Part shown: one piece after another, positions 1 through 11,800 of the stretch
How positions within the stretch are numbered: the stretch's first letter is position 1
How the letters are laid out: every line of letters starts with the position of its first letter
Assembly (NCBI GenBank): GCA_013396525.1
Contig: VWYX01000394.1
Span: 62,001-126,000, forward strand
Direction: 5' to 3'
Source of the DNA: Chaetorhynchus papuensis
Lineage: Eukaryota > Chordata > Aves > Passeriformes > Rhipiduridae
DNA: 64,000 nucleotides
Notes under the pieces: model-generated
What the model was told of the DNA's origin: nothing
Database searches by the model: none
Seen by the model: the letters and a program-made list of their open reading frames with translations, nothing else
Program-made: the position numbers and the translations under genes

Positions 1-1899
1 CTGATTGTTCGATAAAACTAGAGTTCTTCAAAAATTTCTAGCTCTAAAATATGCACATTTAACTTCAGAAATGTTAATATTGGTGCAGAGCCTGCAAAAA
101 AATTAGTGGTGTGGCACATGTAGCTACTTAGAATATGCACATGTAGGAAAACACAAGCAGTGCCTTACCTGTAAAATGTTTTATGAACTTGTCTTTTAGA
201 CTGGAATCCCTTGGAAAAATTTCTGAGGAGAGAAGGAAAAAAAATTATTTATGTAGCATAGGATTACAGTAAAAGCCCTGAAAGCATAATATGCCAAGAT
301 GTCTGTTGAATAGAGACCAAATAGCTTCCCAAATTAACTACGGAATTAATTTTCATAGTTGTGGGGGGGTGGGTATGTAAACAACATTGCGAAGTATTTC
401 AGGTGATTCCCAGATGAATACCAAATGGTCATCCTACAATGCACCATCATTTTCTGACAATAATTTCTGCACTTCTTAGGTCTGAGTGGGGTGTACAGAA
501 AGACCACAAATAATATAACTACATTATCATGTTATGACAAGTATGTAAGTACCTGAACAAATTATGTAAAATACGTAGATAAATACAAACTAAATACCAT
601 TTTTTGGGTTTTGAAATAATAAGTACCTGAAGAGAAAAGTCTCCTACAAATCACCTAAAGTAGACATGGGCCATGCATATTTTCATTGCACTATTAGTAA
701 AAAAATGGTCCTCCTCTCCTGTGAAAACTGCTGTGAATTTAAAAATATTCCCTTTCCATTTATGGCATTTTTTTTCCAGAAAGTTCAAGAGAGTAGGAGC
801 CTCAGAATATACAAAAGAATCACAAAGAACAGAAAATGGAGCTAACACAAAAAAAAAAATTTTACATCTTCTTTTTCTTTCCCCTTTTTTTTCAAAGGGA
901 TGCTGCCTCTGGCTTACAGCAGAAACTTTTGATGCAAGTAAATATCCTCAGAACCAGCACACCTCCCCCCAGTCTCATGAATTTTCCACTGAAAAACCAT
1001 TAAAAAATTTTTGGGTTCTTGCAGTTATTACTGCAGACAGTAACAAGTTGCCTGTTATGTCAAATTCAAAGAACCTTCTCTGGCAATTAATCAAGGAACA
1101 TGACTAACTTGCAGCATTAGGACCTGCAGTTAAATATATTTATTCACTAAAAACATTTCCTTACACCTAAAGTAATTTTAAATCTTTGTATTCGCCTACA
1201 TTTTTTTTCAATGCCCCATCTGAATGAACATTTAGCTCAGAAGAGAGCAAGTTTCCTTTCATTCTATAGGAAGATGCCAGTTATCTGCCAAGATAAATTC
1301 TTACCACTGGCTTCAGGCAGTTTCTCAGAGGTCACACAGGTGTATTTTTAGGCTGGGATTTTAAGCTAAGATGCCCAAGTCTTACTGCAACTCATCAAGG
1401 TTAGGAGACCTACTTCACTTAAGATCCCTTGAAAATCCCAGTTTTAACTAATTTCTTTCCTTACTGCAGAAGAAATGCTACCCCTTCTCCAATAAACTTA
1501 TTATTTTACTGATAAGAAATGTCAGGTAGTTTAAAATTATACAGAGTGAAGACTATAAAAAGGCAAAATAGGGAAACAATTGGTGTGAGTTTTGAATGAG
1601 ATGCCTCAAGTGGACAAGTACTGATGAATAACCACAGCCTGGCAAAGCATAGGCTAGGTACTTACCGTTCTCGCTCAGACAAAGAACATTTAGACACAAA
1701 CACTTGCAAAGTACATAGACTTTCCTATGGGAACAGTAGCTGTCTTTTGCCCCAAAAAATTCTCTATTTGCCCCATAAAATTCTTTAGGAAAAGCCTGTA
1801 TACAGAAAAAACCCCACCCCTTAATGCCCAGAAGGTGAAACAGGACAGATTTGATGCTCCGGCAAGGAGCTGTGCGTTGCAAGCATAAAATTGCAGCTG
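1..1899. other. AT-rich non-coding stretch
   Basis: I see no gene, RNA or recognisable repeat here. The open frames are short, overlap on both strands and have no convincing splice sites. It could be intergenic DNA or intron of a minus-strand gene starting at the CpG island near 27 kb. Confidence 0.6.
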
Positions 1900-2340
1900 T
1901 AGCTGTGTTGGTAAGCCTGAGAAGGAGCACTGCAGAGTCTGCTTTCCACGAGTAACCCACGCTGGCCCAGGGTTCACCCCAGCCCAGCCTCGGCTGCCCC
2001 AGCAGGGAAATCTAGGTCAGTCGTGTGTTGCAGAGCAGCCGGATGGCGCTGCCTGCGTGCCCGCTGCTCCCCCGCTGCGGCTGCTGTCCCTCCGGGCAGC
2101 AATCAGCTTTCCAACGAGTGCCCCTGGCTCAGCTGCCTTCAAATACATTTGCCGGGTAACACTCGGCCCCAGCCCGGCACAAAAACAGCCTAAGCTCATT
2201 TGTATCAGAATCACGGGCAGCACAGGTTACTGGAATGCTTCTGGCTCCAATGGCACAGGCAACTCCCCCTGAAGTATGAATTGCCCAACGCAAGCACAGC
2301 GTAGCCAAGCCCTTCTGCCTGTTCACAACTGCGAGGTCTC
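1900..2340. promoter_or_regulatory. small GC-rich islet, possible regulatory element
   Basis: This block of about 440 bases is clearly richer in G and C than its AT-rich flanks and contains a run of CpG dinucleotides around 2,040-2,180. It has short open frames on both strands but no frame with a convincing start, splice sites and length. I infer an alternative promoter or enhancer, or simply a local GC island. No TATA box or splice donor stands out, so the call rests on base composition alone. Confidence 0.3.
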
Positions 2341-4034
2341 AAAGGACTTAGCTGCTCAATCAAACTAATGAACATCTTCTTTGAACAGAGTATGTGTCAC
2401 CGACTCCTGATCGCACTGCAGCCAGAAGCAGGATACCAAGTCCATGCAGAATGCTTCTATAAAGCACTGAAAAATCATCAGGAAAAAGCCCCTGAGCTAG
2501 CTTTTTCTGGCTTCTAACAAGATCTTAGTTTCTCCAGTCATATTTCATGTGTTATCTATCACCTGTTAAGATGTCCATTTTCACAACAAAGGCTCATATT
2601 GTCACAATGCAAGTTAAATTCCTTTCACATATTAATTTCACCAAAGAAAAGCAAAAGCGTTAATATAATAAGATAAATTGGCAAAGTATTACCAAAATCA
2701 AACCACTTCAAGGTCACACTGGGCAAAACTAAAAAAGAAACAGGAAAATGAAAAAAAAATATTTTAAGTGTGAAACCCACATGAGGGGGAAATACTGAGT
2801 TGAGAGATTTTGCTCAACTCATTCTTGCCTCAAGACCATTTTACACAACTAGTAAAATACAACCAGTATATACCCTATGGGATATAGTAACACTGGTTTT
2901 ACCACCTGGGAGAATATTTAGACTTTGGCATTCTTGTGCCCATTGTTAAAAAGTCTGCACTGCCCACCACAGGGTACGTCTGAGTTAAAAGTCGCTTGAG
3001 ATATTGACCCTGTGTTCATCCTGGGCATAATCTCAGTTTATAATCATAAATAACCTTAGTTCAAGGATTTATTTCTTATTTACATTAGGACCTCTGTGTG
3101 TATCCTTAGATATTTACTCATCTGGGGCAAAATGCTGCTGGTCCTACACCCTCCCACATACAGCACTGGCCATGGGCAACTATTAAATGGTGCTAAGACA
3201 GATTTGCTACTGGATCTTCTGTCTCAAACAGTGGGAGTATTTATGGTAAACTCTAAACAAGACAAATTTAGGGGGTTTTCCAGCTCTGCTTCACAGACAG
3301 AATGGTAAAGTTTATTATGCGAAGTTGGTTCTAAAGTAATCCATACTGTCAGCTTTATCAAGCTGTGACATTTCACAGATCTCATGGCTTTAGGTAAAAG
3401 GTGACTGGAACTGCCCGAGTTTTACCCCAGCTGGGATAAATGGGATGATGCGGAGAGGTAGCAAGGTCTGAGCTAAGAATCAGTAAGCAACAGCTCATCC
3501 TCCTCTCCTCCCTCACAGTTTGTTATAAACTTTCCAAACCTGATTCAACCACTGTTGTAAAGCTAATTCCCTAGAAAATTATTCTTTCAGTTGCTATCCA
3601 GCAGCTGACAGGAATGTTTAATTTTTCACTAATTTGTGTGAAATTACAAGGAGGTAGGAGATAAACCACAGCCTGGTCTCAGGCTTGTCCTCAGCTTGCA
3701 ACTCAAGACATAGTTGCTCCACCTTATTTTCACCTTTCTGTGCCTTCAGTTTCTCTGTGTTTTGTCTGTTTAGACTGCAAAGCTGTGACAGCAGGTGCTG
3801 ATTTTTACCCTGTGTTTGCACTGTCTCCAGTATCATGTCACCATAACTGTGCCAGGAACATTCATAAATAAGAAGAACTGTGTTTGCGGCCGTGAAATAA
3901 GCCAACTCAACACAATAGTTTGTTGACTCAGGAAATAGAACCTCCACGTCCTCAGGCAAAAAAAAATCAAGATCTCCATTTGTTTATGGTCCCAACAGGC
4001 AAGTTTTGTATGTTTTTATTTTATTCAGAGAATT
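2341..4034. other. non-coding stretch
   Basis: No gene or clear repeat is visible. A minus-strand frame of 113 codons at 3,618-3,959 has no splice signals or recognisable motif and is treated as chance. Confidence 0.55.
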
Positions 4035-4106
4035 AGTGTCAATCAGACAGCAAAAAGTGCTCCACTGCTGGTCCAATCAGAAATGGCGGTAACACCTTCG
4101 TGAAAA

Positions 4107-4116
4107 CATATTTAAG
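4107..4116 (+). promoter_or_regulatory. TATA-like box of the LTR promoter
   Basis: CATATTTAAG lies near the start of the preserved LTR, about 720 bases before its AATAAA. This is where the U3 promoter of this LTR family is expected, and it predicts transcription starting near 4,135-4,140. Confidence 0.5.
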
Positions 4117-4831
4117 AAGAAAATAAAAATAAATTATTGCACAGATGTAACTGCAGCCAGAGAAGAGCAGACTGAGAACATGTGAGAGGAACGACTCTGC
4201 AAACACCAAGGTCGGTGGAGAAGGAGGAGGAGGAGGTGCTCCGTGTGCTGGAGCTGAGATTCCTCTGCAGCTGGTGGTACAGACCATGGTGAGGCAGCTG
4301 TGCCCCTACAGCCCATGAAAGTCCAGGGGGATGCAGAAATCCACCTGCAGCCGGTGGAGGAGCCCCACACCAGAGCAGGTGGATGCCTGAGAGGGAGCTG
4401 TGAACCTGTGGGAGGCCCATGACGGAGCAGCGTCCTGTCAAGGATCTGCAGACCCATGGAGAGAGAAGACCATGCTAGAGCAGGTTTCCTGGCAGGACTT
4501 GTGACCCCATGGGCAACACACACTGGAGCAGCCTGTGCTTGAAGGACTGCACCCCATGAAAGAGTGGCCCACGGAGCAGCAGTTTGTGGAGAACTGTTCC
4601 CCACAAGATGGGCTCCAGTTGGAGAAGTTCATGGAGAACTGTCTCCTGTGGGAGGGATACCATGCTGGGGCAGCAGCAGAAACAACATGCAATGAACTGA
4701 TCTAATATCCATCCCCTGTCTCCCTCTGCCACCGTGGATGAGGAGGTAGAGCTGAGAAGGAGTGAGGAGTGAAGGGAAGGTGTTTTTAAGGTCTAATCTA
4801 CTTCTCACTATCCTGCTCTAATTTTGTAAGT

Positions 4832-4837
4832 AATAAA
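4832..4837 (+). terminator. AATAAA polyadenylation signal of the LTR
   Basis: A canonical AATAAA stands about 190 bases before the 3' end of the LTR, marking the probable end of the R region. A T-rich stretch follows within 40 bases. Confidence 0.6.
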
Positions 4838-5021
4838 TTCAATTAGTGTCTTTAATTAGAGCCTTTTTTGCCCATAATGGTATTTGGTGAGTGATATCTC
4901 CTGGTCCTTATCTCAACTCATGAACCTTCATTATATTCTCTCTCCCCTGTCCAGTTGCAGAGTGGAGTGATAGAGTGGCATTGGTAGGTGTCTGGCATCC
5001 AGCCAGAGTCAACCCACTACA

Positions 5022-8000
5022 GTTGTGCATATTCTTCTTTCTATCTGTGAGACGGCAGAAGAAAATTGTCAGCAGTAAGATGCAGCTGACTCTTCTATTA
5101 TAAACCCAGATGCAGGCTTCCAAAACATTTTGGCATGAAAGTAGCATGTGGGGTTTAGTTCTTGGTTTTGTTTTGTTTTTTAAAAGGAACATTTCATGTC
5201 ATGAAACTGCTTACAACACAGTATGTCTTAGTAGAGTTTTAAATAAATGCGACATTTTAAAGGACAAGACTCTCCTAAGTTTCAACTTATACAAAGGCTA
5301 TATTTGTTCATAGTATACAAGTAAATCTTGCTGTGGTTGAAATATCATGCTCCCACAAATATTGGAACACTGTCAGCAAAACTGTCTCGAGTACTTGCAC
5401 AGAAAAGTCACATTTATTTGGATGGAGCTTTCCTTTACTACAAATTCTCCACCATGCCTAAAGATAGCAACTCCTGCCTACTGTGACAATACCACAAGGT
5501 GAAACACTACTAGGAGGAGGTGCGCGTACTTTCAACAATGTCAAGATGGTTTAATAAAATGAAAATAAAATGTTTGGTAATGAAAGTGAAAATAAAATCT
5601 TTCAAATGTAAATTCATAAAGAATTGAAGCAACAGAGATGAAATTCAGCTAGAACAAAAGAATAATACCCAAGTAAAGTCATATGCTAGGAAGATGACTG
5701 AATAGAATGACATTGCAACGCCAGGATGAAAGTATCCTCAGCATGATTGTCCTAAAAATAAGTGAAATCCTACAAAAGCAGTGCTTAAAAAAAACCCCAA
5801 AATGTATTCAAAAGCCGTAATGTCCCAAAACATCCTTTCTCTGCATGACTCAATCTACATATGTAACTATTCCTACAAATTTTAGAAACAGATGTACTTC
5901 CTCAGTTTAAAAAAAAATTTTAAAAAAGGTTTTGCTCAAAATAGAAAACAGTGCAAAGAGCAAAGATAAGGCATCCTAGTGGAGAAAAAATGTTAATGTT
6001 CATTTGATAAGAATTCAGTGTAAAGCACAGGTATTTGACTACAGTGTTATACTTGAGAATTGCATGATAAAACACCTTGTGAATAAATGGAGCATGAAGT
6101 GTGTGCTTAGAGCTCTGGCCGGGGTATTACTGCTAGAAGTAGACAGAAATATGTGGTCACCACTGTGGACAGCTGTCACAGGGAGTTGATCCCAATCCCT
6201 AGCTGGGGCACTTTCCACACTGTGGTTTCACAGTGCTTGGGAGAGCAGATCCTGGCATGGCCCTCTGCAGTAGATGATGTTAAGCATAGCTGAATCAATT
6301 AGCATTTACTTCTTTCTTCAGTACCCCAACCAATTAAAAGGTCTTAATTTCCTCCTTTCATTATTATACTTTGACTGTGACCAGATTGCACAAAACTCTT
6401 ACTTCTGGGGCCAGGGCTGGACAAAGTCCTTACCTGACAAACCGAGGACTTCCAGCAGCTTTGGCTAAGCTGGAAATGCTATTTTTTCTATGCTGCTACG
6501 CCATTGCTACCAGAATGGGATTACTTTTGGTTCTGTACACAACAGCCATATCAATATAGACTGAAGTGTTTCCCTGGTTCCTCATGTGGTGTCTGAAACA
6601 GCAGAGAAACAGAGTATGTACTTCTTTGCTGAAAAAAGTGTAATGGTTTATTCCCTACTAAGGGACCACCAATTGATTCTGAGGTCCTTAAGAGTGATCA
6701 AAATCCTTAGGATGAATTTGTGGTTGTATTACAACTTGGTTCAGACTAATAGATTTAATGCTTTTTCTGTTGCAGTCTCCCACAGAGAGGGAAAAAACCC
6801 CTTTGCTTTGTGCAACAAGGAGCAACTGCTTCCATCATTATCAACCATAAATCATTAATCATTTTAGATTATTTGTGTTAGAAATAACTACGACATGAGA
6901 AAATATCTATTTAAATGATGTAATTTAATTCTCTTAGACTACTCATCTGCGGTTTCTACTACATAAACCACATTTCTGTTTTTGTTTCATAATTTTTCTT
7001 CATTTTCCACAATTAAGGTTTTATAATAATTTCTAAATGTCTTAGTAATTTGTTTATTAACATACCCCCGCCCCAACTCACATACCCTGCTTTCCCCCAC
7101 TAGATCTGCAATTCATTCCTTTAGACAAGGGAAAATACTATTTCTGTGTGCAGTGTTCCGAGAAGTCACTGTGTTACTACACACACAGTTCCCACTTGCT
7201 GAATACTTTTGTTTTGAGACTTCAGTGTGTACATACTGAGCATAGATGGAAAATGAGTCAATGCTCCAGACAGATGCATTCCTTTCTGGCTGTAATATTG
7301 GTGTTTGAAATTCAACTTACCAGATTCCTCCAAGTGCTGCGTAATGAGGATTACAATAAATTAGCAATTTTTTTCATTTTCTATCACTTTTTGCTCTAGC
7401 AAGTGAAGAATTATCTAGTGTCTCAGTATTTGCTGGGCAAGAAAAAGCCTCAGATAAATCCCTAAATCAACATCGCTTGTATTCACAGAGGTAAGAGTGT
7501 CTGCTCAAGAGAAAATCCTGAATTAATATATGACTGCATACCACTGCCATCTACTGAATGTAGAACATGCTGAAAGTACCCATGCATACCTTCTTGCTCT
7601 GAGAGCAGAGTTTACCAGGCTTCCCATTGCCTTGTCTAATGGGAGCCCTTTGAGATCCCACAGTACAAAGTGTACTCCAGAGCCTAAGGGTTACACATGG
7701 AGTGCAATTAAGAATTCATAATTAATGACTTGGTCAATTTATCCTCTCAAAGAGTAGACATAAACAGTGTTCTAATGTCTCTGGACTTAACTGCTGTCCA
7801 TACAAATATTTTTTGGCATTTTAACTTTATTTATAGAGAATATTTGGAAGACAAATTGTGATATATGATTGTACCTCATTAGTCAAGTCCTAAAATGCTA
7901 GTTCTTCTCCCATGTCTGATAAATGCTTCCATGTTTAACTATTTGTCCAGGCTTGAAACAGCGCTTCTAAGGATAGTTAAACCAATGACTTAGCATTTAC

Positions 8001-8590
8001 TTTCCTTGGTGTTCATTCCAGTAATATCTTTATGATGTGAGCATGGCAAATAACGTTTTTTAAATGCAGATTAACTGATATATCTTCAAATTCTCCCAAC
8101 TTTAGATATGAACACAATATCTAGTCTTGTACATACAAAATTTTAAGTTTTTGTTCTGGAAAATTCACCAGGATCTTGAGTAATGAAGTGGGCTGTGACA
8201 TCAGGCAGTTTAGAAGTACAATGGAATGACCCCAAAGAAAAAGCCTAACAGGGTCTGCTTTCACAATGGTTGATGATGTTTATCATGTCAGTCACCACTG
8301 CCGAGAGTATTACATTAAAAAAATCACTGTTGTTATTAACTGTGCTAAAGATGGGTGTAAAAGGAAGCACCAGCTTCCAAAATCACAGTCAGGCACTTGG
8401 TCACGCTTTCTATTCTTGGCCTCTCTTTGCTCTAGAGCCAACCATTCATTCTTATCCCAGAACGTCTACTCGTGTATGTCCCGTCTCTCTTATTCACCCT
8501 TGTAAGTCTTATCTCCATCAGCTGCCCCCTTAAACCCAGGGGGATTAATGTCCACAGGGCATTCACGAGTGTAACTGCAAATCAGTTTGG
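5022..8590. other. non-coding AT-rich stretch
   Basis: I find no gene. A short repeated segment, TGAAAATAAAAT, occurs twice at about 5,560-5,600. Open frames of 60-90 codons are scattered on both strands without splice context. Confidence 0.55.
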
Positions 8591-8810
8591 TTCTACCAAA
8601 ATTGCAGTATTGCAAATACTGAGCATTTAAAAAATGTGTGAATTATTCTACAAAAGGATTCCTAAAACTGGCAAAAAACTCAGGTAAGGAGTACAAACGG
8701 TTCTACCAAAATTGCAGTATTGCAAATACTGAGCATTTAAAAAATGTGTGAATTATTCTACAAAAGGATTCCTAAAACTGGCAAAAAACTCAGGTAAGGA
8801 GTACAAACGG
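8591..8810. repeat. perfect 110-bp tandem duplication (two copies)
   Basis: Bases 8,591-8,700 and 8,701-8,810 are identical at all 110 positions when read side by side. The unit starts with 'ttctaccaaaattgcagtat' and ends with 'gtacaaacgg'. The four bases before the first copy are ttgg and before the second acgg. The copies do not resemble CR1 or the LTRs in this window. Perfect identity in non-coding DNA suggests a recent event, a copy-number polymorphism or an assembly artefact. Confidence 0.97.
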
Positions 8811-11800
8811 TACTAAAACAAACGGTAGTAAAATGTGAAAATGAGCACATGAAAAATATACAAAGAGCAAAGGCATACAGCTTTCCTAGTTCAGCACGCT
8901 TAGTTTTTGTCTGTAGATCTATGTTTTTATGTCCTCATAAAATTTATTTGATGGATTGACATCTGCACACTACAGATGTGAATAGATCTGTTTTCAAATT
9001 TCTCATTATTCACCTTTTGCTTGGAATGGAATATTCATCATTTCTTTTAAGATTTCTAAATATAGTCTTGAAATTTTATTTGAAGTGCTGCCTTTTTACA
9101 GTGACCAGAAACAAATTCCACTCTCACTGATGGTTGCATACTCCCTCTCATTCATCAACACCCCATTCATGTAATTGCAAGAGAATTATGGAAGGCATTT
9201 TGTACCCAAATATTTTTCAGCTGTATTCTTATTACAGACACTTCCAGAGGGATACCAAGAAAACAGATGACAAATGTGAGACATTTAATTTCAGTTGGAT
9301 TTATAGAATTTATTCGAGCAATGGTGCAGTAAACTTTATCAACACTGTTATAAATAGTACGAAATATTCTGTACATACTATTATTTAAATAGTGACACAA
9401 AAGACACAACTCAAATCTTTCTTCAAGAATAAAAAGGGGTAGTTGTTTATCTCTAATAACTGATAAACACACAAGACCAGTCTTACATTAGCTAGGCACT
9501 TTCCATTGCATTGGAAAAGGTTGGGAACAAGATTCTTGGATGTGCTTCCTGAAATAGCAGATAGCTGGATACAACAAATACAATAGGTTTCCGCCAAATT
9601 ATTCTAAGTGTGAAATACCAATTTTAATTCAAAATAACTATCTCTGTTATGATTTATGTTCTATCATCCCCATTGGGTCATGGCCTATGAACACCTAAGA
9701 GGGATAATTTCTCCTTAAATCCCTACTACTACCTCTCTCCTGGAGTCCTTCTGATTAAATGTTACATCTAACCTAAAAATGGTGCAAGCTTGTAAACCAT
9801 GAACCGAAACACGTTCTTAAACCTTGAGAAGAAATATATTTATTTGCTACAGTGTTTTATTCCTAACTTCCCTATTTTTTGTTTACTGCAAATCATTAAA
9901 TGGAGTCAGCTTCGGAATTAATTCAATTTACTTACTCCTAGATTATGAAGGAGTACATGTGATTAGAAATTAAATGTCTCAAACTCCTTGCCACATTTCT
10001 GGCAAATCTGTAAGTAACATTCTACTGATTCAGTTAGTTTTTATGAAAAAGCGTCCATTATCCAGGCCCTTTTTTGGATGTTTCAGACTGTGAAACATCA
10101 CTGTTTTCAGGAAAAGCAGATGAATTTTGGTGTACATCATGAGACAGATAACTTTTAAAGCAGTCCATTTTTTTCAAGTTTCTCTTTCTGAAGCACCAGA
10201 GCCACAATTGTGCTGCTGTCTCAGAAGGCGTTATGTGCTCATTTCTATTCTAAATTTATATTCTAAATTTGTGCTCATTTGTATTCTAAATTTTCTTCAC
10301 TGCTGCAGTTTTCTCTCCATTCATCTGTGGTAGAAAATGAATGAAGTTCTTTTTGAGAAAACAAGACCCCTAGTCCTGTAATCCTTGTGCCTCTCTATTA
10401 AACATCACGGGACACAGTGAGAGCAGATTGCCCTGGCCAAGGATACTGTGCTATTGCAGCTACTATCATGGCAGTCTTGTCAGCACAGTCCATCCCAAGC
10501 ACAATCTGTGGGAAACCTGCCTTCTTTCATGCAAGTGGAGGGAGGTGAAGTGACACAAAGTCCCCTGAGACAAACTTTTGTCTCCAGGTTTTTCTATGCT
10601 TCAGGTGAAATCAGTTTTTCAACAGAAACTTTCACAAAATCAAATAATTAAGAGTAAACAAAGCAAACACCTACTGCTTTTACTTGAATGCTCTTTTTCA
10701 TTTTATTGTGCTGCTAATCGGAAACAGTACAGTAATTCTTTCCCAACTTTCTGACTTAAAGTCTAAGGACCATCTTTGAGATACCACAACTGCTCATGCA
10801 GTCTCAGTTTCCCACTCTCTGTGATGGCCATTACCAAATTGTTCAAAAGTAAAAGCACCTGTGACAGTATGAGGGCGGAGATGGGAAAATTCATCCAGAT
10901 GTAAGAGAACCAAAATAGGAGAAACAGGCATAGGAGCATTTGGTGTTCATCTTGTATCACTTGGAGCACTTTCAATGGTTACAAGACACATTCCAACCTT
11001 TACTCATACCAAGGTCAATGAGAAGCTATGGAGAAAAATTATTTTTAACCAAGGCCCTTCAGTAGCTCTAGAAGCAGAAAAGGTTGACTTGCAGTGAGGG
11101 GAGGATGATACAGATCTGTTCACACGCATGGTAAGGACCCAGACAGATACTTCCCCCACTCTTCCCTGCCCCTGCCCTGCTATTGCCAAGCCATTGCCAT
11201 TTGCCTCCTCCCCTCCCTTGCGCTCTGCTTGGCCTCCCCACCTTGTCTGGAGTCTGCTGAGCAGCGGGTGGGAACAGAGAGTGACAGGAATAGTTCACAA
11301 TCGTTGCTATGAAGACAACTAACGGCATGAGCAGTAATTCCAGGGAGGCCTTCCCACCTCAGCAGAGCAATAACTATTTACGGCCTGAAAGGGCTTGCCA
11401 GCATCCAGTTCAACATCCTCTTAAGGGCAACAGATTATCCCTAGTGTTGGCTCCACCAAGACTGGGCACTGAACTGTGGGAAGGACATAACCTGAGGCTG
11501 GAGGGAGCTAACCCACTCAAGCTGCAGGAGAAACATTTAATCATGTCTGAAGTGTCAGGATAGGTGGACAGGGAATGGGGAGGATAGTTTTGCCTGCTGT
11601 GAACTATCCAGGTTTTTCACCATTGGGAGTATTATGTTCCTCCTGTTCCCCTCAAAACTCTGATTTTTCTTGGATTAATTCTCCATTTGTGAAGGAAACG
11701 TAATTGCTCACTGAGTGCTTAGACATTGTTCTTTTGTTTCTCAGAAAAAGAAATCACAGCTCACTTTTGGTTAAAAGACAGCTCTAATGGTATTATCATC

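Larger units (their letters stand above)
4035..5021 (+). mobile_element. TguLTR5-like endogenous retrovirus LTR (solo, 5' end worn)
   Basis: This is a long terminal repeat of an avian endogenous retrovirus, recognised by recall of the songbird family often called TguLTR5. Seen directly: a promoter-like CATATTTAAG at 4,107-4,116, then degenerate internal repeats about 50-70 bases long at 4,260-4,680, each with a 'gagcag' core after a 'ccatg' segment. A polyadenylation signal AATAAA lies at 4,832-4,837 and the element ends in CA at 5,021 after 'agccagagtcaaccca'. No internal gag or pol sequence follows, so it looks like a solo LTR. The start is approximate, because the upstream part of U3 seems lost or unrecognisable and no target-site duplication is evident. 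All open frames inside it are chance products of the repeat. Confidence 0.85.

Noticed and set aside
673..1107. 144-codon plus-strand frame near the window start
   Set aside because: AT-rich, rich in Lys and Phe from homopolymer runs, with no splice context. Treated as chance.
1553..1977. 135- and 95-codon overlapping minus-strand frames
   Set aside because: Two frames are open over the same DNA and neither has motifs or splice sites. Consistent with chance next to a GC-rich islet.
4039..4732. Five overlapping minus-strand frames of 82-156 codons
   Set aside because: They are antisense readings of the repeat-rich LTR, not genes.
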